Shown piece after piece: positions 36,401-45,600 of a stretch of DNA of 64,000 nt (its first letter is position 1; the number at the start of each line of letters is the position of its first letter). The DNA is taken from the NCBI RefSeq assembly GCF_001949145.1, contig NW_019091401.1, positions 152,858-216,857 on the forward strand, written 5' to 3'. This DNA is from Acanthaster planci. Its lineage: Eukaryota; Echinodermata; Asteroidea; Valvatida; Acanthasteridae. Under the pieces are notes generated by a model. That model was given only the letters and a program-made list of their open reading frames with translations, had not been told where the DNA came from and searched no databases. The translations under genes and the position numbers were made by a program.

Positions 36401-39400
36401 TTACAATGATTCAAAAAGTAAATTATTCATTGAACACTTTAAAAAGGAAAAGCAATTTTCAATAGGACAAGAAGCATTGTTCATCTTGCAAAATCCTGGA
36501 TGGAGATACTCCTACATTTGAGAAGCTTTTTGAGTGATTATAATGTACAATTGTGTCTGGTTTGCTCATCAACAATCTGCTGATCAGTACAACTGAACAT
36601 TCGGTTAATCGACTGAATTGAGGGTCGAATATTCAAATAGTGAATTATTCAAATTGACTCAGCCCTAATTTAGAATTGTGTTAGCCAAAGAGCCCATGAG
36701 AGATCAGTTCAAAGGGTAGAGAATACTAAGCAAAACTGTCAACACAATTGATCAGACACACAAATCACACACTGATTTTCACTCTTTGCTTCAAATGTAG
36801 CTACTACGCTGTGTTCCGATATTCCATCCCATTTTGAACACAGCTGTTTCTGGAATTGGTGAACTCACGCATCCTGTTATTTCCTCTTGATGATACTTAC
36901 CTAACATTCATAATGGTCTCTTCTTTGATCTTCCGAGAGACGTATTTGTTCCGGTTGCCGTAGACAAACTTGAGAGACTTTCGTATTCTACGCAGCCTCC
37001 GGGAACAGTAGCTTCTGCGGGTGACAAACAGCAAATGTGAAATACCTCATTATCCTACTGCACAGACACAATGCAACACTAACATTCCTCGCGCAAACAG
37101 AAAACAACTCAGGTGCATGGTGACAAGTTACAACCTCTCATAAATTACCTTGTGCACAACAACCCTTAGTTTAAATGAACTTTTGTCAAACTGGACATAT
37201 GACACCACAGTCTGGGCTCCTTACTGTACATCCACACTGGGACATGCATAGCTCTTGAGTACCAGCTATGCAACTAACCCTTGCTGAATGTCTGTGTGCT
37301 TTTTCAGACCAGTCCAAGTTTCACACTTTTACTAGCTGCACTAACAGCACACAATGTTGATGTATGCCCCCTTGACGCTGAACCACCCAGCTGCATATCA
37401 GGGGTTCAGTAACACACAGGGCAAATGAAATGTGGGGAATAAACAGCTGCCTCCAAAAATAAAGAGGAAGCAACAATGAAACTGTGAAAGATTCACTGTT
37501 ACTGATATCAAAAATGATAAAAAAATTAAGAAAATCATACCTCTATTTTTAAGAAACAAAAAGTGAGCACCAAAAATATTGTCTCATCTACCAAGAGTTG
37601 ATGGGCTTCATACATTATAAACTTCCCCCCCTCCTTCCTTAACAGTGACAAAGAGCAAGACATGACATTCATGAACATCATGTCACCATGTCACACAAAG
37701 ACCACTTTTGTGCACATTCAGATGAAAATTTACCAATTACTTGACATGGTCCAGCTATACTGTACCTGTATCTTTGGTAGTCTCCATGCCTCAAACCATG
37801 CTGTTGTTGAGACTCCTTGATAATCTGTAAAACTGTCGATTGTTTGAATCAAGGAAATTGATGTGTTTCATGATTTCATGATCAAATGTGCCAGCCGGAG
37901 GCAGGGGAATATGGCAGAGTGCACGATGTAAAATTGTGATTGGAAGGGTTAGTGGTGTAAACTTTGGGGTTATTGGTAAATGTGGAGCTTCACAACAGTA
38001 TACCTTTGTAAAACATTTCCCACCTCCTACACACATACAGCTTAGTGGATAGCACATGTAATGCCATACTTCCCCACTTCCCAAACGGTCAAGCCGATTA
38101 GTGCACTGATCAGCAGTACAAAAGACAGTGTGGTTCCCTGAACAAAGATTCCCTGACTTGTCTTGATAGAATCTTGACGAGAATAGTGAAATCATCAAGA
38201 CTGGTATCCTGACTGCTATATCCAATGTCCATTAATTTGCACCTGTGTTTGTACAGTGTGTGTGACACATCATGCTAACAGCCACAGTAAGCAGATGTGG
38301 GCACATTGCCATGTAATGGGAAACAAGGATGGTAAGAAAAAGCTCTGGATTTTGCTAAAAATTGCTGATTGCATGGTCCCAAACCATTGAGCACGCATGT
38401 TAAAGAGATATTAATTAGTGTAGATGGCTTTTGGGGGGAAATTTGCTTGAAAAGTGCAGTTTTAGGCACAGTTAATGGGCACATTCAAAATACCATAGAG
38501 TTTTGAAGAAATGATAATTTGGAATTCTGGGAGTAGTCTAGTCCAAACAACTTCGACTCAACTAATCACCTTTTTAAATATTTGGACATTGTCGGGCAAT
38601 GGTAGAGTCCGAGCACCTTCCATAGGTGTTTGCTTCCATTAATTCATTTCACTCAAGACAGCTTGTGTGTTGTACCTCCATAAACTGTCTAATGTGCCTG
38701 GCTAAGGCTCATGTGAGAATCAGAGATTCCCATAATGATGGTAGGGTTTAGTCACATATGGAAAGAAGAGAAATTCCCCTTCAAATGGGACATGCTGTTG
38801 TCGTCGAGCTTGAAGTCGCCATCTTGTTCAAAAAGTGATTTGAACAGTATCCTTATGTCCTGGAAACGACGTCACACGGCACACCGGCCTAGCGGACCAT
38901 TCACTGAAAGCATGTCATGTCAGCACACGCACGCCGATGACTGAATCCTGAGCGCCTTAAGTCCGGTGTACAGTTCCGAGGTAATCACAGCTGCCACTCA
39001 GGAATCAGTCACCGGCGTGCATGCCGACATGGTATGCTTTTTGTGAATGGTCCGCTAGGCTGGCGCACTGTGACGTTGTCTCCAGGACATTAACATACAG
39101 CTCAAATTGCTATGTGAACATGATTTGAACAAGATGGCGACATCGAGCTGACAAGACTTTTTCCAATTTGAAAGGGAAATTTCTCTTTTCTTCCCAAATA
39201 CGAGTAAATCTCACCATCATTATTGGAATCTCTGATTGGCTCAATTGCAGAATACCCCGCCACCCCACATGATCAACCTCATAGCTAGGTACAAAGTGAC
39301 ACCCTCTTCTCAAGGGATTTTCACCTTGTTCTTGTACCCATGTAACCAGTCATTCCAGGGGTCGTTTTGTTAGAGTGGCGGGGTATTCTGCAATTACTCT

Positions 39401-39899
39401 CTCTGATTTTCACTTGGTCCATAGCTGGGTGCATTAGACAGTTTAAGGATCATTTTGGAGGTGAATAAGGAGGATTTTAATTCGGGGTAAGAGATATTTT
39501 GAGTGAAATGAATTAACGGAAGCAAAAGCCTATGGAAAATATTTGGACCCTTATACAGCCCGACCATTTCCAAATGTTAAAAAAGGCGATTTTTAGGGTC
39601 CAAGTTACTCGGACTAGCTAGGGGGCAAGTAGACTAATTCCCACATGGACCCACTATACTGCGCATCAATGCATTCCATATGGAACTCAAATTCTCAATT
39701 CTCATTATCAGGGTGAGGAATTTCTGTAGAGATGTATGGGGGTTACAGCACTCAAACGTCTTTGTTAGAAACTACTACAGGAACCAGAACTCCTGTTTTT
39801 ACAAAGGATACCTTCTAAGGTATAGGACACGTTGCTTTCTGGTGGTTCAGGCTTCGTTTCTTCTTGATCCGGAACGGTGGCTTGTTCTTCGACCTCCAT
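27450..39899 (-). CDS. SRP68: Signal recognition particle 68 kDa subunit, complete, 13 exons
   Basis: Exons in transcription order: 39899-39812, 37832-37766, 37014-36901, 35813-35618, 34780-34698, 34337-34154, 33770-33681, 33162-33013, 32273-32028, 31730-31636, 28958-28829, 28489-28411, 27739-27450. All junctions keep frame: 1812 nt, 603 aa (human 627, which has a longer Gly-rich N-terminus). Diagnostic segments: QQQHGLRHGDYQRYR, YCSRRLRRIRKSLKF, NTEPRKRFHLMARL, IRYCAYNIGDQTAIKDL, WRGRLVPVK, and the C-terminus PIPCKPLFFDIALNQ ... LEDKLEQK. SRP68 binds 7SL RNA through its basic N-terminal TPR-like domain and binds SRP72 through its C-terminus, for co-translational ER targeting. The exon 2 acceptor must be the upstream of two AGs (CGACAG rather than TTTACAG) to give VLQIIKE. 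The exon 9 acceptor is slightly uncertain (it could start 12 nt later). Introns carry a Penelope remnant, two foldback elements and an assembly gap. Confidence 0.96.
29300..30260 (+). pseudogene. Broken Penelope-like retroelement (RT C-terminus + GIY-YIG endonuclease) in SRP68 intron 10
   Basis: The frame around 29360-29977 encodes LHEFLEYLNQQHPTIKF, VHHKPTHTDWYLHQRSFHHP, TVCLPYLGPISQQLQSILQS and LQAALHTHKDKHQPSSCPGV. The next frame continues with VYIRETGRNLTTRLQELCA, the GIY-YIG endonuclease core (Y-I-x-E-T-G-R). The linker and C-terminal blocks are those of Penelope-like elements. The copy is dead: frameshifts occur near 29480-29680, a stop interrupts the RT-to-endonuclease join near 29973, and more stops follow after 30030. 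The reverse-transcriptase N-terminal half is missing. It lies antisense to SRP68. Confidence 0.8.
30441..31512. mobile_element. Foldback element with ~270-310-bp inverted arms built of ~31-bp direct subrepeats (SRP68 intron 10)
   Basis: The left arm (30441 to about 30705) begins AAAGCTTAAATGACCATC. The right arm (about 31195-31512) reads, when reverse complemented, GAAAGCTTAAATTACCATC and stays alignable throughout (shared blocks: ATTACTGAGT, CAGAGAAACA, TGGATAACACT, ATAAATTATC, ACAGAATTCA). Within each arm a unit of about 31 bp, roughly ATCTTGGAAAC-x8-TTCAA-x3-TAACGT, recurs four to seven times. The centre (30706-31194) has no coding signal. The structure is like Foldback/TIR-array transposons of insects. 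Confidence 0.75.
35240..35335 (-). repeat. tRNA-derived SINE head (SRP68 intron 4)
   Basis: On the minus strand CTGACTAAGTTCGGGCACTGG is followed by GGTCGCAGGTTCAAATCCCG, a good RNA polymerase III B-box with a T-arm, and then a tail beginning CTCCAGTCAATTTCTTTGTT. The 5' half cannot form the acceptor stem, so it is not a functional tRNA gene. Confidence 0.6.
35385..35590 (-). repeat. Dispersed repeat, copy 2 (SRP68 intron 4)
   Basis: It has the same block order as 25060-25300: AGTTTTAGAG, GGGTAGGGCCCGAAAAACCA, then GAGATTCGAACCCC (B-box reverse complement) and ACCACCACTTCAACC. It lies directly beside the SINE head at 35240-35335 and may be part of a composite element. Confidence 0.55.
36083..36129. 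other. Assembly gap (47 N) in SRP68 intron 3
   Basis: A run of 47 unresolved bases. Flanking SRP68 exons 3 and 4 are intact and in frame, so no coding sequence appears to be lost. Confidence 0.99.
36240..36670. repeat. AT-rich repeat with GAATATTC motifs, probable decayed MITE (SRP68 intron 3)
   Basis: GAATATTCGATTGATTA near 36255 and the inverse-oriented CGAATATTCAAATAGTG near 36633 bracket about 400 bp. The right end finishes in CAGCCCTAAT. The arms are only partly alignable. Confidence 0.35.
38536..39617. mobile_element. Long foldback element (arms ~400 bp and ~620 bp) in SRP68 intron 1
   Basis: The left arm (38536 to about 38945) matches the reverse complement of the right arm (about 38995-39617): shared blocks include GCTTCC(A/G)TTAATTCATTTC, AAACTGTCTAATG, ATAATGATGGT, AAATTTCCCTTTCAAATT-like and the ATCTTGTTCAAA/TGAACAAGAT pair. 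Arms have diverged with scattered indels. The right arm is longer because a 162-bp MITE inserted in it (39238-39399). There is no coding capacity. Confidence 0.8.
39238..39399. mobile_element. Nested MITE with 9-bp target-site duplication
   Basis: The ends read GGCTCAATTGCAGAATACCC and, at the right, GGGTATTCTGCAATTACTC. Inside the terminal bases, CAATTGCAGAATACC-type terminal inverted repeats run for about 20 bp through CCCCGCCAC. The element is flanked by exact copies of TCTCTGATT at 39229-39237 and 39400-39408. The opposite arm of the host foldback (about 38717-38740) keeps a single uninterrupted copy (AATCAGAGA), i.e. the empty site. The duplication length (8-9 bp) suggests a hAT-type transposase. 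Confidence 0.88.
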
Positions 39900-39930
39900 T
39901 TTGTCAGCTACACGTGGATAACCATTTGTC

Positions 39931-40026
39931 ACCAAGAGAGGGCGCTATTAAAATTTAACGGCGCAAGATAATCATGCATATGTTCTGCAGCTGCAAGCTG
40001 CAGTAGTGCGAAGAGGGCGCTGTCAG
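39931..40026 (+). promoter_or_regulatory. Two same-orientation CTCF-like cores upstream of SRP68
   Basis: AGAGGGCGCT occurs at 39937-39946 (preceded by ACCA) and 40012-40021, 75 bp apart in the same orientation, 38 and 113 bp upstream of the SRP68 start codon. AGRGGGCGC is the core recognised by the bilaterian insulator protein CTCF. Both copies are followed by a TTTAACGG motif, so they may come from a local duplication. Confidence 0.4.
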
Positions 40027-41838
40027 TGTTTAACGGGTGCCTGTTTAGGTAAAAAAGTTTTCGAAGACCAGTGTGTTTTGAGCAACAACATAAAAGTATT
40101 TAATTTCTTCTAATCTTCTTATAATCTTCTTGTGTTCGAAGGCCTGATAATTATAAACGTTTTGACCAAGTCTGACAGTCTTTTTTTCAATGATGACGTT
40201 TTTCTCAAGGACTGAGGATTTTGAGGCTGTTTCTGTATAAGTTAGGTAAACTCAGGCTTTCGTGCTCAACTTTGGACTGGACTGGAAAGTATATATCCAG
40301 CAAGAAATGAGACAGAGAGGGTACCCCCAACATGTCCAATCGCTATACACACTTCCGACTATTGTTGCCTGACATATCCCCCTCCCTAGATGTCTGAAAA
40401 GAATTAAGACCAATATAAAGCGCGGGGGGGGGGGTTCTCCCCATCTCATAAAAAAATCTTGCTTGACATGGGACAGTAGCTTAATCAAGACAGGGCAAGT
40501 AATGTGACAGAATGTAAACACACTGGAGAATTATTTCAACAGCAAAGCCGGGCACTGACATGATGAATGCCAAGTCGGGATGTGAAATCTACTGTAACAA
40601 AAATATTCCCGAATCGACCGTTATCTGAACTGATTGTCTAAATTTGTGAAAATGGATGAATGGATAAATGGATGAAAATGATATTTTGCGACAAACAAGA
40701 TACCTAACTGGCTTTGCACCAACGAGCGGAATTTTTTTTAAAGATTGTGATCATCTGGATTTAAGGATTACTTTTGGGGAGAACTATCGAGTTGCCCCTC
40801 CCCCCCAAAATGAAGCTGCGAACTAAGATCTATTATTTTTAAAAAAAATAGTGTCTCAAAGACCTCGGGAACAATTGATGAGGGTGTAATATTCTCGTGC
40901 ATTTGCTTTTGAGTAACAACAATAATGCATGCCACTGTGCGAATAGCGATGACCAATGCTATCGCCCGTGCACGCTGGCTTGGTTTTCTATTTTGACGAG
41001 TTAAAAGTGATACGGGAATTAGTCAATCGGCTTACTTTCAAGAATTGTTTTAATCCTTCCAATCAAGACCACCGTGTGTTACTTTGAGTGTGTTTGAGCC
41101 GCCACTACATGAATTACTACATTAATCAATTCCATTTTCACACTTTGTTACAGCCTCAGTTTTCAAAAGAAATGATTTTTAAGCATCTGTAGACTATATT
41201 CATGACAATTTAAGTCCAAATACCTACCTTATATTTGAAGATAATTCGCAATGGTGTGAAATTATAGAACGTTTACGAAAATTATTACTGGATAGTACTT
41301 ATCTAAATTACAGAAATGTCGCAGTCCTTGGGACATTTGACAATACTCCTAAGCCTCCCAAAATAATTATTAAAAAATCGGGGCAATGTTGGGAGGGACA
41401 ACATTTAATTTAACCCGTGGGTGGATTTTTTTTTTCAAAATTTTAGATTTCGTTCTTGAAGTGATCAAATTTTTTTCTCGTTTTTAATTAAAATGACACC
41501 TTGCATCTTATGATTCAGGGCAACAAAATTGATACACATACACATTATTTAGCTGCCAGCGTCAGTAGTTGGAATAATTATTTTAAGTAATAAGCACATT
41601 TGCCACAATCAATTGCGGAAATCAATTTTTAAAGATCAAATCATTTTTTGCCAAAATGAAATCGGATTTGCTTGCATTCAAATTACCTTGGGGCGAAAGA
41701 AGGTTTCTCCTGGTAGTTTTGGGAAGGACGTATAGGACACATTGGTATTTTCATCGGTCTAGAATTTTTTTCACAGGCCCTGGCCTTCGAAGTTTTCGTA
41801 GGAGCCCTCACCACACATTCAGTACGGAAGCACTTATG

Positions 41839-42519
41839 GGTGCAGACCACTAATTCAAGTGAGAATTTCTGTCCAAGCTCATTAGCATTAAAAGTGCCCC
41901 CCGTATCTTTCGAAAAAGGAGATTGTTTGGCTCCCAAAATGGAGAGATTGTGCAAATCGTTGCCAGGATCAACTCCCTGGGTCTTTGAGCTTTCATATGA
42001 GTGCAGAATGGCTAAAAACTACGGTTGAAAACTGGTCCTAAGTGCCCCAGAAAGTTTACGGTTGCCATTTGAAAAATGGCTGCACTCACACCTCGGAAAA
42101 ATCACTTTGTGGGGGGGTGATTTTGTTTTGTGGGAATAGTTGAAAATGTAATTGGTTAACCCACATAAAATTGAAAAGAAATTGAAAGATTTGTGACCAG
42201 CCAATAATTTCAGTTTGTGTTTCAGAAATCTCAGGGATGTTGGCATGCCTGTTATTGGGCCGTGAACAATGCTGATTTTACACGGTTTTCAATGGGGCTT
42301 GAATTAGTGGAGTGCACCTCTAGGACCATTTTTCAACCATTTTAGCAATTCTGCTCTCATAAAGATCAAAGACCCAGGGAGTTGATCTTGGCAACGATTT
42401 ACACAATCTCACTACTTTGAGGCCAAATAATATCCTTTTTCAAAAGATGCTGCGGGGGCACTTTTAATGCCAATGAGCTGGCCAGAAATTCTCACTTGAA
42501 TATTGTAGTGGACTGCACC
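41839..42519. mobile_element. Foldback element with ~210-bp arms immediately upstream of UQCRC2
   Basis: The left arm (41839 to about 42048) and the reverse complement of the right arm (about 42312-42519) share long blocks: TTCAAGTGAGAATTTCTG, GCATTAAAAGTGCCCCC, AAATCGTTGCCA, GATCAACTCCCTGGGTCTTT and GGTCCTA. The outer ends are GGTGCAGACCAC and GTGGACTGCACC. The right end is about 120 bp from the UQCRC2 start codon, so it may overlap the promoter or 5' UTR. Confidence 0.8.
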
Positions 42520-42639
42520 GCCGAATAGAGTTTGCGTAAACGTTGAGGGCGTCAACAAACGCGACGCCACCCGGGCCGTGAGGGCAACTACCGTGTCGAT
42601 ACCCACTCGCCATTTTGTGGTTGTGGTTGTAGAAAAAAA

Positions 42640-45600
42640 ATGATGTCAATGTCAGGATTACGTCCAGTTTTTGCCGGATTGTCGGTATGTTTCGAGATTA
42701 ATTTGAATACATGTGTAATACAAAGGGTTCAGTGTTTTGATCGTACTAGTAATAACTGCGATAAGTTTTTATTTGCATAGTTGAAATGGAACTAAAATTT
42801 TAAGTGAAAAGCCGGGTTTAGCGAGTTGGTCGTAAGATTTGAATTGGATTTTCCATTAAATTCGATTCGTGAAGATATGATTCCTCTTGTAAACCTAATG
42901 AGAATTCCACAGATCATGTTGTCTTGCTCGGGTACAGCTATAGAATACAAGGCCACTCGGTTTTGACTTAGATTTTTTTCGACCATCTACATTCATTTTG
43001 TGTTGCTTCGTTCTCAAAAAGAACTCTTTCGACATCGTAGCCCCATAGCCTCCAACCGAGCACTCGATTTGGACTTCTTCCTGGAGACACTCCCATTCAA
43101 TGCAATACCATAGCCAGTGGTTCTAGGGGTGGCCAAGTATTCTATAGTTTCTCCCTAAAAATAGAGCATAATGTTGTCAGGATTGTGAGGCACTCTCTGT
43201 TTGCCTCACAGATGCAACTTTTCATTGCTTTGTAGCCTATGGCATTCTGAATGTGCCGGTTTACTCTGTCTAAAAGTGCACTTTTTCAGTCAAATCCTCC
43301 CTGAAATAGCCATGATCATCTTAAGAGTGTATAGGCATCAAGCCTACCTGATTTGGAGCAATATGGAGTGATATGGCCAGGCAATAATCTACTTCTTTCA
43401 ATGCAGTGAAGTCAGCGACTTTTGAAGTTATGCTGAAATTGTAATTGCACGTGCTTTGTTTCACCATATGATTATCAAAACTTTAGGCTTATTGTGACTC
43501 TTCATATCGATATTTATGTTTATATTGTCTTTGTAGTGTCAGACAATCTTGAGTGTCAGACCACGGACTTAGGTCATACAATCTCTTATCGATGTGTTTG
43601 TTGCGTTTGTCTAATTACTCCAAAGTTAAGCCTATGAACTATCAAGACGCTACAAGCAAATATAATTGCTAAAGGAAAATAAAGAGAAACATGCATTTTT
43701 TAAATTGCTTTCTCCAATAAAAGTCAAGTTTGGAAGTGGATTCACAAAAGTAATGGCTCAAAACAAGAGGATTAAAATGGAACAGAAGACCTACATGTAC
43801 AGGGATCCTGTAGAGGACTACAGCCGAAACTTTGATAAAAATTAAAAGGAATGATATTGTTTCTTTCATTCGTCCAACTTTTTATTATCAAATTCATTGT
43901 CATGTGGTGTCAGTCCAGGCCACTGATAAGAAAGGCGCCTTGTTTATGTCAGAGTTTCCAAACACAGGCACAGCTGGGGCGAAGTGGAATGGGATGAGGT
44001 GCTGGTGGGGCACCGTGGGGATGGGCTAAGTACCAATGGGGCAAAGTGGTTCAGGGCCAAGTGACATGGGGCAAAGTAACCGACGCCCCTAAGGACTAGA
44101 TTTTTTTTATCATATTGTGGGAAAGTGAATAAATGAAACAAAATAAAGAATAGGGAGGCTCTGCTTGTTTGTTTCACTAAGTTGTTAAGGATCTTACAGC
44201 TTGTGTGTTTGTCCAAAATGAACCTTTGCTGTCAAGGCAGTAATTGCTTCATTCATTTACACTATTTTGTCATTTTGTGGAGGACGTAGCTGTGCATATG
44301 GAGAAAATGTTAAATTCCTACCACTTTTGGCAGTTGCTGAGAGGTCATTTCTCTTAAGGTGTCTTAAATGAAAAGATTACCAGGTGATTGATAATTAACC
44401 CTACTTGTCCAGTATCCATTAAACTCATTGTGTGCAGTGTCTGGCTTGCTCTGGCTTGCTCTACCAAGTGTTGAATTATGCTTGATCTTGTCAGGTTTGG
44501 GACTGCTTTAGTGCATGTCATCCTATACTGCAGAGACCCATCCATACCAGAACGGTATTACTCAAACTCTGAGTCACTTTGTTGGAGTTTATCAGGTTTG
44601 GTACAGTGACCTGCATGTACATGTGTCTGTTGAAGTTTGTTGGGTTCAGAATGTTCCCTAGTGCAAGAGCCTAGGGTGTTAGGGTTAAATCTGACCAAAG
44701 ACATGTCATGTCCATTGATCATACCCAATTAAATATAGATCTGGCTAATGGCAGGTACAGTTTGTATACTTTGAAGCTGGAAGTGCGTAGCAGTGTTAAC
44801 ATTTCTGGACTGCTCAAATTAAGCCCATAATCTAGGGACTCTCAATACTGTATGTGGTAATCCTTAAACTCTGGGCATAACCTGTTAATGGCTCTTCATA
44901 CCCTACTGTCCCTGAATCCTCCATTTCCAGTATATTTTTCACACACCTATGGGAGTTGGAGCTGACATAGTTATGATCTCAGTAGTGCAGAGTGTTCAAG
45001 ACGGATCTTTTTCAAAACTGGAAATAAGACTTTGTCTTTGCCGCTTTGAAACTTTTGATAGAACTTGACAGTTAAAGAGTGAATAACACTTGGCCCGAGT
45101 CTGGCTCAAGTCAAGGCAGCTGGAACTTCCCAAAACATTTGTGCTAAAACTATGTTTATCCTCATCTGGTTATTTGTAGAGGAGACTGTACGCTGCACAG
45201 GTGGCAACAGCTACCCAGTCAGCTGACAAAACCCCTCTCCCACAGGAATCTGTACAGGTAGGTTGCTGTGAAATCATGACACATATGCAAGTGATGAAGA
45301 TTTTCCTCCAATGTTTACAGTGTGTTCATTTGGAATGGCCTCGAGCCCACATCATTAGGTGGAGCTTTTCGTCATGAGAGATGTCCGTAGCACCCTGGGG
45401 TGTCGCCCTCCAGTGACCAATATGTATGGGTCACTCCATGGGGTTGGGGCACAATTTGTATAAATGAACAGCTATTTCCCTGCATGTGGATTCCCAACTG
45501 ACATTGTTATACATCTTGCAAGGCTGAATACAGAGGTGTGTGTTATTTTTACAGAGTAAATGACCTACCTTGCAGGTCATGACAAGTGGTAAAAGTTACC

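Larger units (their letters stand above)
39900..42639. other. Divergent intergenic region between SRP68 and UQCRC2
   Basis: About 2.7 kb of AT-rich DNA without recognisable exons. It holds paired CTCF-like motifs near SRP68, a small CTGCAGCT/AGCTGCAG palindrome at about 39985-40003, and the foldback element at 41839-42519 near UQCRC2. Confidence 0.6.
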
